Positions 46,759-58,754 of a stretch of DNA of 64,000 nt are shown here, piece by piece; position 1 is the stretch's first letter; every line of letters starts with the position of its first letter. Source of the stretch: Vitellaria paradoxa (taxonomy: Eukaryota > Streptophyta > Magnoliopsida > Ericales > Sapotaceae); assembly GCA_019916065.1 (NCBI GenBank), contig CM034236.1, forward strand, positions 50,434,690 to 50,498,689, in the 5' to 3' direction. The notes below the pieces were generated by a model. It was not told the DNA's origin, did no database searches, and saw nothing but the letters and a program-made list of their open reading frames with translations. A program made the translations under genes and the position numbers.

Positions 46759-47465
46759 AAAATACATTTTTTATAAATTTATTTTCATCCAAAATTTATT
46801 AACCACCTTAGTCCCTGCCTCAAAGAAAATTCTATTGAATAAAAAATATATATATAATAAAATAAAATAGTAAAGTAATATATAGTAGAATTGTAATTAA
46901 AATAAATATTTATTAATAATTGTTTTTAAGTTATGTAACATAACTCAATTAATTAATTATTAAAAATTTGCGGCACAAACTACACTAACATGGTCTCCAA
47001 AAATTAGGGTTAACATTTGTTTTTTTTTTTGTTTTTTTGGGGGGGGGGGGGGGGGTAAGTCACATCACATAGACATCATACAAGCCTTTGTGGCAGCACC
47101 ATCCTGCGCTAGTGGACAATTTCAAATTGATAAACACTAATAATTAATAATTGGAGTACTCTCTTGTCTCCACGAGAAACTGATCTGTCTCACATACTAG
47201 TTCCCAAAGTCACACACATTGAGCTCAGCCGAATTAACAATGCCCTTGAGCAATTATTTGAATCTTGTCTTTCTCTACTGATGTTCGCGTTTAAATATAT
47301 AAGCGAATATAAATATAAATATAAATATTCTTATGTAGTTATGAAATTTAGAAAAAAGTGATTAGGGTGTGCGGGGTGCTTTGAACTTTGAGTCTTAACC
47401 CTTTCTACAATTGATTGATGAGAGGCAAAGTCTGGGAAAACAACATTTTATACCGTTAACTTTAT

Positions 47466-47509
<44 letters not shown>

Positions 47510-47667
47510 ACAGGGAAATATTAGAAAGGTGTCTTACTCACACCATGAACTCTCTTTGATGGTTATAAGATCTAAAAGCACTCGCTACAAAAGTCCAATT
47601 ACTTCTTTTTCTTTTTTTTTTTCTTTGATTTGTTTGTTTTTTTTTTAATCTACTTTTTTATAATTAA
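46759..47667. other. Spacer with simple repeats
   Basis: Includes a T run followed by G17 (47017-47056) and a perfect (CT)20 microsatellite (47469-47508). No gene seen. Confidence 0.5.
47469..47508. repeat. (CT)n microsatellite
   Basis: Twenty uninterrupted CT units. Confidence 0.95.
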
Positions 47668-47718
47668 TTAATATTGAAAGGCCAGGAAAACCCTTATATC
47701 CTGGCCTTTCAATATTAA
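47668..47718. repeat. Perfect 20-bp-stem hairpin
   Basis: Arms 47668-47687 and 47699-47718 are exact reverse complements (core GAAAGGCCAGGA and TCCTGGCCTTTC) around an 11-nt loop. It lies 102 bp left of the CACTA element and is not part of its terminal repeat. No coding or miRNA identity is established. Confidence 0.9.
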
Positions 47719-48200
47719 ATAAAATTATTCGTCCTATGATCCACAACTATAAAAATGTTGTATTCTTAATTATTCACATGGATGTTCGTGAAATTTATAT
47801 ACATAAAGAACTGAAATTTCCACTACTACAAAAATGCATAAACATCACAACTTGTAAGTGTGATGTTTCACTTTTTATCTCAGTCACAAAAGCGTGATTG
47901 ATCCAGGTGAGATTGTAAGTCACCTCTTTTTTATCACAGTTTACAACCGTGATCGAAAACTTACAACAATCACACACTAAAAGCGTGATCTTTATGGTAA
48001 AAACTGAGATGAAAAGAAATTTCGTGTGATCTTTTATGTATTTTGATCTCACTTTTTTTGAAAAATCGTGATCAAATATAAACAAATAATCATGCTAAAA
48101 AAATGGATTAATTTTAAAAATAATAAAAATCCACATGGCAACCTACTATCACGCCATCATAGCACCGTTTGTCACTTATCATTATAATTTTTTTTGTTAC

Positions 48201-48262
48201 TGCTGAGAATCGAACCCCTACCATTCATTTGGAAGTTAGTGTAGTTGACCGCTAGTCCAACC
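48201..48262 (-). other. tRNA-like segment inside the CACTA element
   Basis: On the minus strand a box-A-like GGACTAGCGGTCAA (about 48247-48259) is followed by a box-B-like GGGGTTCGATTCTC (48205-48218) at tRNA-like spacing. It lacks a recognisable complete cloverleaf and is probably a captured SINE head or tRNA relic. Confidence 0.45.
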
Positions 48263-48892
48263 TATCATTTATATATACATTTTGCATATTAATATATATA
48301 AACATATTTTTATCACTTTAGGGGTTACTAAAAATAATAAAATTATATTATTTTAAGTTTTTACAATAATTTATTATGACTTTTGTCAATCAATTAGTAG
48401 TTAAAAGTTACATTTTTCCTAATCAATTGATCGAAAAAAATGATAAAAAATTTACTTTTATTTAATTATTTTAACTTTTTGCAACAACTTGAAATTGTAA
48501 GCAATATATAAAACAATGTGAATACTTAATAAATAATTTATGAATATCTATTATATTTAATTAAAAATAATCTCAAATCTTTTTTTATTTTCCTTTACCC
48601 TTTGTGTATAGCATATATTTAATCATAACTCACTATTTATAATATATTTTTCTTCATTTTGTATTATATTTTTAAAAGTAATTAGGTCACGTTTAGTTTT
48701 AGTTCTAGAAAATTATTATTCAAAACAAAATTTTTGAAAACTATTTTAAAAATTGATTTGTAATACAAAAAATATTTTCAATGATTATATTCAAAAATTA
48801 GTTCTAAAAAAACAAAAAAATGAAAATTTTTATTATTTTTATTTGTAAATTTTTATCACTTCCAACAAAATATAAAATAATGTCACTTTTAA

Positions 48893-49404
48893 TATAAATA
48901 ATATTAAAGATACACTAAATATTTATTAGATACTAAATCTTAAAATATTCAACTCGTTATAAGTTATACAAATTATGAAAACTACTTCCATATATTTACT
49001 GAAAAAATAATAATTATATATTTAGCGTTATTTAAATTTGATTTGATAAATTTAGTTTTAACATTAATTTAAAATTTTTTTGTTTATTGATCTATGATTA
49101 CAGTTTTTATATCATATTCAATTAATTAAAATTAATAAATATAAATAATATAAATAATATTAAAGATACACAAACTATTTATTAAATATTAAATATTTAA
49201 TATTCACCTCGTTATAAGTTATATAAATTATGAAGACTACTTCCATATATTTACTGAAAAAAATAATAATCATATATTTAGCGTTATTTAAATTTGATGT
49301 GGTAAATTTAGTTTTAACATTAATTTAAAATTTTTTTGTTTATTGATCTATGATTATAGTTTTTATATCATATTCAATTAATTAAAATTAATAAATAAAT
49401 GTTA
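48893..49404. repeat. 256-bp tandem duplication within the CACTA element
   Basis: ATTAAAGATACAC and the following 240 bp or so (including TACTTCCATATATTTACTG and TTTAGCGTTATTTAAATTTG) recur after 256 bp with few substitutions. Confidence 0.9.
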
Positions 49405-49856
49405 AAATAAAGTTTACAAAATCTAATTTAAATCATATAAGATGATAAACAAAATTATTTCAGAGAGATATAAAGAAAAAAATAATAATATTATCTCTCA
49501 TTCTTTTAATTATCTCACTTTTTTAAGATATAATTTTACTCACTTTTTTATCTTAATTTTTTTTAGAGATGTTTTCACTGATCTTTTATCTCAGTTTTTT
49601 CTAGAGATAGTTTTCACTAATTTTTTATCTCAGTTTTTTGTTGAGATAGTTTCCACTGATCTTTTATCTCGTTTTAAATACAATCACGGTTTTAACAAAA
49701 ATGAGATAAAAAGTATTAAAAGTAACTTTTTATCCCAGTTTTTTAATTAGACTGAGATAAAAAGTTTAACTCACAAATCTTTATCACGCTTTTTCTAAAA
49801 CCGTGATCTTTATAAATTTCTTAGTGTGATCTTTATCAATTATTGTAGTAGTGTTC

Positions 49857-51057
49857 ACAATTATAAATGAGTTTTTTTTATGGTTACTAAGAAAAAATAT
49901 CTCCTACTTCCAAATATTAACTTTAAATTTAGATATATAGATGTATATAATTAGAAAGCTAAGTACAAGGGCGAGACCAAACCCTACTTTCTCAATCTAC
50001 GTTTCAGTTGCAAACACAATAACCCGCAAGGATTACGGGACTATTTGGAAGTCTAGTTTTAAGTAATTTTTGATTTTTTTTGGCTAAAAGTTGGTAGTTA
50101 ATTTTTTTTTTATATATTTGGTAAAGTAAGTAATAAGTTTTGATAACTTTTTAAGTGTTTAGTAATTTTTGACAAATTATGGTAACTTTTTGTGTATTTG
50201 ATAAAAATTTTGATAATTTTTGAATAAAGTAAATTACTGTAACTAAATAGAAAAGTGCCAAAAATTGAAGTAAAAGTTGATTATTTTATATTCAAAATTG
50301 GTCCACCAAACGCTACCTACATAAATAGCAAACTATCTCACATTTACCATATGTGTAAGGATTGTCATTATTTTCTGAATTTGTAAAATCATATTTTTTA
50401 AAAAAAATGATAAATGATAAGTGTACTTCTTCATTAATTTTTCTACTCCTCATTATTTTTTTCATTAAAACAATTGCAAGGTGCAAAAAGTTAATAGAGT
50501 AGTACAAATATTGCTACCTTTTTATAAAAATTAGTTCAAATTTAATTCGTTTATTATTTGAGTTAAATTTAAGTTATTTATTATCAAGTCAAGTTTGAAT
50601 AATTTATTATTTTACACTATATTTATCGAGATTCAAATTTTAATTGAGTTTAATAATATAACATAGGGATATCAGTAAGACGCTTTTTTCATCCTCGTTT
50701 AGTAATACCTTATCTCGTCTTCGTCTCCATCCTTGTCTCCGTTTCAGAGATAAAAATTTTTTCCATATCCGTCCCTTCTAAATAACAAATTCTTTATTCC
50801 AATCCCTGTTTACCCACCAAATATAATAATAACTATAAGTTATATATTATATATATAAATAATATTATATACATTATATATATATTTAAAATTAGAATAA
50901 ATTTATAAAATTATATATTTTAACAAAGGTTCTTAAACCCTCCAGATAATTTTTTTAATCATTTTTTAATTTGCGTGTAGTATTAGCTATATAGGAAGTA
51001 TATAGCAGCATATTAATTGATGCAATGTTATCATTACTATCAGTGTATATATCAGCT
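49857..51057. other. Spacer left of duplicate copy B
   Basis: AT-rich and without a supported gene. A segment around 50030-50320, with GGACTATTTGGAAG at one side and CCACCAAACGC at the other, could be an old MITE but has no clear ends. Confidence 0.4.
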
Positions 51058-51742
51058 CTAATATCTTCTTCTTCCTCCATTTTGAAAATCCAAGTTTGAT
51101 GAGTCATCATGCGGTGGGACCATGGTCAGCCCCGGTCTGTGACCTGTTAATTCTTCGTTTCTTCTATCTGCTACCAATTGATGTAGGTGGTGGGTACTTC
51201 CTGAAGATTTCCTCTTCATGATATGGCTGGATCCAGTGGAAGAAGAAGAAAAGCTTGGTGCGGAATCTGAATGAGTTCTTGGTGTACTTTCAGCTCTCTT
51301 TCTTCTGCAGTAACTTGTTGGGCCTAATGTCAGCTGGATTTCACTCTCATCTTCAATCTGATCCATCCCTCCATCTCCATCTGATTCTGCTGGGTACTCC
51401 TCCTCAGGTGGCTGTTCCAAGTCAACCCCTAGTCTTCGAGGCTTTTGATGAACTGTCCTAGAATCCCATCTTTCTCTGTTGTGTCTGTTTTCATCAATCC
51501 TTTTCATCAGTATCTTCTGGATCCGATATAGACGATGAAGTTCATAGACCTACAATTTTAATTATTAATTCTATACCTTAGGACAATTCCCATTATAGAA
51601 ACTAGAGTGCATGATTTGGAGAATATATATGTGTATATATATATATATGTTTTAGTACCTGTTGTTTGAAGATTTCTTCATGCTTCAACATGGCCATCTT
51701 CATGTATTCCTTATCATAGGGTTTCAGCGGCAGCTTCTCCAT
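51058..51742 (-). pseudogene. Truncated duplicate of the unknown-function gene
   Basis: Exons 51742-51659 and 51549-51058 match the gene at 39.4 kb exactly in structure. They encode the same N-terminus and ELHRLY region, but the similarity stops at 51064, after GGRRR. The reading frame then ends with Tyr and TAG supplied by unrelated flanking DNA, giving 191 aa instead of 223. The last 33 residues or so, including SWLFRALSLNMTT, are lost. Start codon, intron and the copied 3.8-kb upstream region are intact, so it could be expressed as a shortened protein. A poly-A signal would have to come from the new flank. Confidence 0.85.
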
Positions 51743-53734
51743 TGAAATTTGTACTGATCACTTTTCTTTACTCTTTTCACCAGATTTTGAATCTGAAGCA
51801 GAAACCTGATGATGAAAATTGAATTCTCTCTTTCCCAAGCAGTTCTGTTCAGAGATGCGTATCTGACTACTTAGTGCGCCTGTGACAAGTGGAAAAATAG
51901 CAAAGATTAAGGAAGAAACTTCTTGGAGACAATGTTACATATGACTGATTCCTAAAAAAAAGAGGGGGGGAAGAGAAGAAATAAAAAACGAACTTTTTTT
52001 ATTTTTTTTAAAAAGGTTACAGATACATCTACTACTTTTAGCATCATTTGTTTGCTTGCTCATTTGTTTTTCACAGATTTCTGTCCTTAGTTTTGGGCCA
52101 CAAGAATTGATACTCGGTACCAATTATCTCTTAATACGGCATATCACTTTCCATTGACACAATAATGCTTTAACATGTGGGACTTTGGAATTTTTTCTTT
52201 TACCAATGCTGTCCTTTCCATTGCTGAAGGGGGCTTCTATTTTATTTTATTTATTTATTTTTTTGATGGGTACGAAGAGAACTTCTGCTTAAAAGTTACT
52301 TCGACAATTTCTTCCTATATTAATATATGTGTTGCAGCTTTTTGTCAAAAATCAATATCAATTTGTACCCAGGGGATATATATGCGAAATCAGTAAGGAT
52401 GTTAAAGTAAATACGTACACTTCATTTTCTGTCCCAGCCTCACGGCATCTGAATTGGGTTTTTTTCTTTTTCTTCTCATTCACAATTGTTGTTGAGTTGA
52501 GCATGTGTTTATCTTGTACCAATATACATATAGAAATTCTGCCCTAAAAGAGGTTGTTACTTACCTTTAATGGAGAAAAAAAAAAAAAAGAAGTAGAAAA
52601 TAAGCAAAGTCTCTGCTCAATCAGTGACAAATAGTCATATTTTTGTATGCTAGCTAGATGCTTTTTAACTAGTTCCTCTGGAAGATATATATGTGTATAT
52701 AGGATCGCCGGAGTGAAAAAACCACTAATTCTATTTTACTTTTGTTTTGGTTTTTTTTTTTGGTTTTGTTTTCTTTCCTTTTTTTTTTTCATTGTTAAGA
52801 TTATTCTAGGTCTTCTGACTGCCCTCAAGTCCTTAAACTCTGAAATTACTGAGCTTTATACATATTTATTTAAGTGGACATATCATAATTAAATTCATAT
52901 ACATGCTTGAGTTTCAACAATTTAATTAGAAACAGAAATGATTTCAATTTTTCCATGTCTCAGCAAAAAAAAAAAAAAAAAAAAACAAGTAAATTATATC
53001 ATTCTTTCAGGATTCTTAAATTGAACCAGAAGTTAGAAATAGTAACACCAAATTATTAAATATTATAAAAATAAGCTTGCTCTTGAATCATATTTTTAGC
53101 ATCACAAAACTTACAAGTAATCACTATAATTTGGATTCTCAGCAGAAGATTAAGGATGAGATGAAGAAGAGAAAGAGGAAGCTACAAAATGGAAAAGAAA
53201 AATCTTTCATTTTATGACTTTGTAAACTATATATATATCTATACACACACCCACAATCACCATCTTGTTTTGGTACTAGAGAAGAAAGATAGGAATGAAC
53301 TTTCTGACCTGTACTAGACTCATGAATCCATCTGACATCTCACAACTTGATGTTGTTCTGAAGAAAATGAAGAGAAAAGAACTCTAGATATCAGGAAAGA
53401 AGAAGAAGCACCAATGATCTTTGCCTTTAATCCAACTTCAGCCACAGCTTTGTTTGATAAGAGTGAGACCTTCCTCCTCAGATTCCCGTCTGTACTATAT
53501 ACTGCGAATAGCTAGACACAATAAAATACAACTGGAGAAGAATTTAAGATTCTCTTCTTTTTTTTTTTTTTTTTCACACAGAAACCAAAGCGATGTTGCA
53601 TTTGGAGTTTGAGGCATGCCAAACAAATCCCAGTGCCTTAGCCAATATGATCCAAGTTTTGTGAAAGAGATGCCTCAGACAGGTCCAGCAGTGCAGATAT
53701 ATATTATATTTCATATAATAATACTCACTCTCTC

Positions 53735-53770
<36 letters not shown>

Positions 53771-55509
53771 GTATATTTAAATATTGTGGATCACAAAGCC
53801 TTACACTAATCCAGATAATCATCAAAATAACAGCTTGGCCTGCCAAAGTGAATCACATGCACCTGCGAATTCTATATAACCAGAACAGTTGTCTCAATAT
53901 ATAGTGTGCATATTTAATACATATATATATATATATAAATCATATTAATATGAAGGACTGTAAGGTGGCATCTCCGTGGCCCGCCGACAAATAGATCTTG
54001 ATCGTACGTTTTGTGGGTACTTGTTCGGAAGAACCCAAATTTTAAGACTGACCACAGGATCTTAAACTCAACACCTTATAAATACTTAGAAGGCTTCAAA
54101 CATAAATTTATACATAGAAAGGCAGGGAATATGGATAGTGGGTTTTGTGTATACATATATTGCATTGTCTTATAAATCTTTGTTTGTGTGGATCTGATCA
54201 CCACGGGCCATGTGATGTTAATTGATAAGAATCTTGAAATAGATGAATGGTCTAGATCGGTGGACCCGGACTAAAAAGTGTTAAGATCTTCTTAGTATAC
54301 TGTATCAAACCCATTACGTGCTTGTGTATAGGTAAGAAGCATATGGATAGATCTCCTATTGTTCGGGGGGAGGAGTTGAGCTTTGTCTTTGTCTTTGTCT
54401 TTGTTATGGCTCTACAGTGCAGACAAATGGGAAGAGGAAGAATCAAGATCATGAATATGGAGGAAAGATGGATTTCGTCACGGTTAATAAAAAAAAAATA
54501 TTGAGAAATAAATAAAATAAAGATTTTATTTAATTTTTATTTAAAAAAAAGAAAAAAGTGGAATGAAAACAAAACGACATCAATGTCTTCTTGTAGTTAT
54601 CAACAAGGATAGTCACATGCATTCATGTTCATCATCATATTATGTGGATAACTTTCTCTCTCCTCCGGCCCCGTCAGTGTCGGTATATGTACGTAAATAT
54701 AGATACAAGAATGTATATGCATAAACTTTTATACTGGATATGATATATGAAAGAAACATTGAGAGAGAAAGAGAGAGAGAGAGGACATGGAAGCACGCGT
54801 TGCCGGAGCAAGGAGGTGCACCAGTGTGGGTTTGTGGGTCCTTTTGGGTTTGCTGAAAGGCTGAGCCACGGGCTTGCACTCTTTTTTCGGTCCCAGTCTT
54901 AAAAAGAAATGAAAATAGAAGGGGAAGAGCGGAGAATGACAAATAGGAAGGCATGTTAAAGGCGGTACAGTGTGTGGGGAAGGGTTGGTGTACAAGCATG
55001 CATTTTCTGTTTATTTCAAAACATGACTCAATTGGGTCAATGAATGTATTTCCATATGAAATTCATCCCACACTTTAGTCAAGGTGAAATTAATTCACAG
55101 AGTCACGTTATAATATTAATAAATAATTATGTTCTGATTTTCATTTTTAACAGTATATTTCCTAGGTCAATTTTGATCATTGATATGTGTTGGTGCCTTC
55201 TAGATTTTTTTTTTGTTTTTTTTTTTGGGGAGGGGATGTTGTTGGTTTGGAGTGGTAAAAAATAAGGTAAAATAAGATAATTTGTGAGTTCATAATTCGT
55301 ATAATGAAATAAAAAAATAAATAACTTTTAAGAAATTTTCAAAATTTTCTAATATTTTTCAATGCACCGAGGTACCCTATATGAGCATTCACCGTTTCCA
55401 ACCGTCTAGATGGCTTAAGGCCCATGGTAATTGCTCGAGTTGGTAGGAGCATTTGAGTTATTGCTCATGCACTATTGTACTTGCTATCATATTTTTTTCT
55501 GTAACTCAC
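51064..55509. repeat. Segmental duplication, copy B
   Basis: About 4.45 kb, direct orientation, the counterpart of 39511-43979. It ends at 55509 only because a gypsy element is inserted there; the original copy may continue beyond that element outside the window. Copy B has four CTTTGT units where copy A has six, and different A/T run lengths. Confidence 0.95.
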
Positions 55510-56413
55510 TGTTGGGCAAAATATTACTAAAGCCGTACTTGTGCCGAACAAGTTTAGACTGGTGCCACGTGGCACCGTGCCGAGCATATTCACATAAGCT
55601 ACGCAGTCACTTGCCGAGCACGTTCTGTCGGGACACGCTGCGTCCCGCCGAACAACTGATTATTGGCACGAGAGTTCCACGTGAGTGTTATACGTGAATA
55701 CGCGATTTAGAGTTAGTATTCCAAAGAGTACCTTGAACCTCGACATCAATAAACAGTGTATTACCACGTGGCTATAGCCGAGGACCTTGGAAGCTAGTTT
55801 GCTCGGCCTATCTGTTGACGGCCAGTAAATGTCGAACCTGAGACCCACAGCCTTTAAAGAAGGCTCGTGACCATAAATGCACCTTAGTTAGGATTGAACT
55901 GGGTACTTGTCTCTGAGGATGTAACTAAATCGGTCTATCTCGTCACGATTTGGTGGCTGATGTGACAGGAAGACAGTCTGACCCTGAAATTCCGGTTGTA
56001 ATGCCGTGTTAAAACGTCAGGAGCATTAAATGAAAGGCATGGTGTATTAATGAGGGGTCTGAGGCATTAAATGAAGGGGAAGAGTATTTAAAGCAAGGAT
56101 AGAAAAGAGGGACACGGCAGTGTCGCAACGTCAAGTCGCAGGTATGCTTTAATCATCACTCAGATCACTATATATAGGATATTCTACTGAACCACGAGGG
56201 TAAGCTGACTATTGCCAACTTAAGCTTTGACTCCTTTATTTCCATAAAACTTCCTTTCTTAAGCGACTTGCTGATTTAATCATCGGAGGGTTTTCCGGCC
56301 TGAGACCCTCTCTCCGGCCGTCACCTTTCTTTCTGTCTTTGTTCGGCAGGTCGGCGATTGCATTTCCTGTTGGCGTGGTCAGCAGTTCCGGCGGTAATTT
56401 CTGCTGCCGAACA
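55510..56413 (+). repeat. 5' LTR of the gypsy element
   Basis: 904 bp, TGTTGGGCAA...GCCGAACA, with TGTT/AACA inverted ends. A likely TATA region is AGTATTTAAAGC (about 56088), preceded by repeated GCATTAAATGAA blocks (56032-56080). Confidence 0.9.
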
Positions 56414-56415
56414 TT

Positions 56416-56433
56416 TGGCGCCCACCGTGGGGC
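56416..56433 (+). other. Primer-binding site of the gypsy element
   Basis: TGGCGCCCACCGTGGGGC lies two bases behind the LTR end, the form seen in many plant gypsy elements. I do not assign the matching tRNA. Confidence 0.8.
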
Positions 56434-56510
56434 TCGTTGTCTAGCCCAGCATTGTTGTTCACTAGCTTTTTTCTCGTTTCTTTGTCAAGTCTCCAGTCCC
56501 TGTCCACATA

Positions 56511-58754
56511 ATGACTTCGGGAGGAAACACTAGCCCCCCACCATCTCCACGGGCAGGAGACGGTTCCACTCCGGCCAAAACTAAAGGGAGTGCGTTGGTT
56601 ATCCGGACTCCAGGTCTGGAGCATGCCCGGAGAAGAAAAATGGAGGATCCTGAGGTACTGAAACGGAGAGAGGAGCTGATGGCTAAGGCCAGTGAAAAGC
56701 AGGCAGAACTGGAGGAGATTCTGCTGGAATTGAGTAAGGAAAAGGGAAAGTCCCCTGCTAGCCATACAGCTGATTCTGGTCAATCCGACTCAGAATCTGA
56801 TGAAGGTTACGATGCTCTTTACGAGGACCCCACTGATGAGGATGACGGGGACACCCATGAACAGAAGGAGGTGCGCTCTCGCTCGTGACGTGATGTCTCT
56901 CCTTCCAGGAAGGACTCGCGCCGCGCTAAACCCGTCGCAAAACGTGACGTGACATCTGATGTTGACGCGCCCATCAAAGCGCATCACCAAAGGAGTTCCT
57001 CAAAAAAGGTGCTGGAGGCGCACTCAGAGAAGGCGAATAGCTCGGACCAAGAAGAGCTAACTTTGAAGCGTAAGAAAGCGGGGAAGGCAAAGATGGAAGA
57101 CTGGGGGCAAGCAGAGGAATGGGGTGCTCAGGGCCAGAGCACTCGAATGATGGCAAGGAAAGCCTTGGGGCGAATCTCTGCCTCCCCATTCGTCGATGAA
57201 ATAATCGATGCGGAGCCTCCGGAGAAATTCCAAACTCCGAGGCTTAATCTCTATGATGGGAGAACTGACCCCCTGGCCCACTATCGTCATTACATGCAGG
57301 CCATGACATTATGGAACAGCAACGACCACCTTATGTGCAAAGTATTCCCTTCCAGTTTGGGAGATACAGCGCTTCAGTGGTTCCATAAACTGCCCCCTGG
57401 CAATATTCGGTGTTGGCAGCAACTGGCAGAGGAGTTCGTCACCCGATTTTTGGCTAACACGAAACAGCCCAAAACCGCTGACGTTCTCCTCACAATGAAA
57501 AGAAAGTCCGGGGAATCATTGAGAGATTATTCCCGCCGCTACCTGGAGCTCTACAATGAGGTGGGAGAATGCTCGGAGCAACTGGCAGTCACCTCATTTA
57601 AACTGGGGTTGCGGAAGGAGGATAGGCTGTGGCTCTCCTTGACCAAAAAGCCAGCCGCCAACATGTCAGATCTTATGTGCCGAATCGAGAAGTACGCCAA
57701 GGTGGAGGACGAGACGCAGCCGGCCGAGCAGAAAGAAAGGAGATCCCAGGGCCAGACAAGAGAGAAAAGACGGGGAGATGGCCGCCGATTCATTGACGAG
57801 GGGAAGTCCGTCTTTGAAGCGGTCAATACGGTGTTCAAGGAGCCAATCTTCAAGATCCTCCCCCAAATAAAAAATAGGCCATATTTCAGATGGCCCGGAA
57901 AGCTGCCAGATTTCCCTGGAAAGGAGAATTCTAAAAACTACTGTGCGTACCATCAAGACAAAGGACATCGCACCGGAGCCTGCCGGTCGTTGCGACATCA
58001 TCTGGAAGAATTGGTGCGCAGAGGCCACCTTAAAGAGTTCGTAGACGAAGGCAGAACTAGAGAAGCAGCCCCACAGGATAGAGAGCCAAGGAGGCAGCGA
58101 GAAGAGGCTGCCGAGGATGAGGCAGCCGAAGAGGTTCAACCCCCACCAAGGGCCAGGGTGCGCAGAGATGTTCCGAGACCTGCAGTCATCCACGTGATTC
58201 ATATGGAACGGCGACCCAGGAGTGTCATCAATCATGCCCCTAATCCACCAAGTAAAGAAATCTTGGGCGTCGCGGGTCAGCCGAACAAGCGCCCAAGGAC
58301 AGCCGCCATGGAAGAAATCACTTTTCATGAAGACGAGCATCCTGATGTACAGCTGCCGCACAATGATGCCCTGGTGGTCACTCTGGGCATGTTCAATTCA
58401 GAAGTAAGAAGAATCCTGGTAGATGCAGGAAGCTCAACAGAAGTTATGTTCCTAAGCTTATTTAAGAAGCTCGGATTAACTGAAGAAGATCTGGAACCGG
58501 CAGAATGCCTGCTTATAGGATTCAATTCTGCTCCTGTCTGGCCTCTGGGCAGAGTCGTCATTCCTGTCCGCGTGGGTCCGGTGGAGCAAGAGGTTGAGTT
58601 CACTGTTGTGGATTTCCCCTCTTCCTACAACGCTATAGTAGGGAGGTCGTGGATTCACGCTCTGAAGGCGGTCCCCTCAACCTACCACCAGGTGCTGAAG
58701 TTCCCCTATTGCGGGGAAGTGATTTCTATTTTGGAGGATCAAAATACCTCCTAA
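56511..58754 (+). pseudogene. Gypsy gag and protease, two in-frame stops
   Basis: ATG 56511 (MTSGGNTS). A charged N-terminal part is interrupted by TGA at 56886-56888 (after EVRSRS; CGA to TGA fits the Arg-rich context) and the frame then continues unbroken. A Retrotrans_gag domain (about 57180-57700: FVDEIIDAEPPEKF, LYDGRTDPLAHY, ALQWFHKLP, GESLRDYSRRY) is followed by a zinc-knuckle-like CAYHQDKGHRTGAC and an aspartic protease core. There VDAGSS (58419-58436) replaces the usual D-T/S-G, so catalysis is doubtful. TAA at 58752-58754 ends the frame just before pol, which continues in the same frame. Confidence 0.9.

Larger units (their letters stand above)
47821..49853. mobile_element. Non-autonomous CACTA (En/Spm-type) transposon
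   Basis: 2,033 bp with 15-bp terminal inverted repeats (CACTACTACAAAAAT on the left; CACTACTACAATAAT reading in from the right, 14/15) and a 3-bp target duplication TTC (47818-47820, 49854-49856). Subterminal regions carry many short motifs in both orientations, such as TTTTTATCTCAGT and (C)CGTGATC, the expected TNPA-type binding arrays. The right end has three tandem units of about 40 bp built on GAGATAGTTTTCACTGATC. No transposase frame is present, so it would depend on an autonomous element. Confidence 0.92.

Noticed and set aside
47040..47056. G17 run as a G-quadruplex regulator
   Set aside because: Homopolymer next to a T run, more likely slippage or assembly uncertainty; no gene nearby.
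48201..49760. CACTA transposase
   Set aside because: No long frame on either strand; ORF 49442-49750 is made of subterminal repeats.
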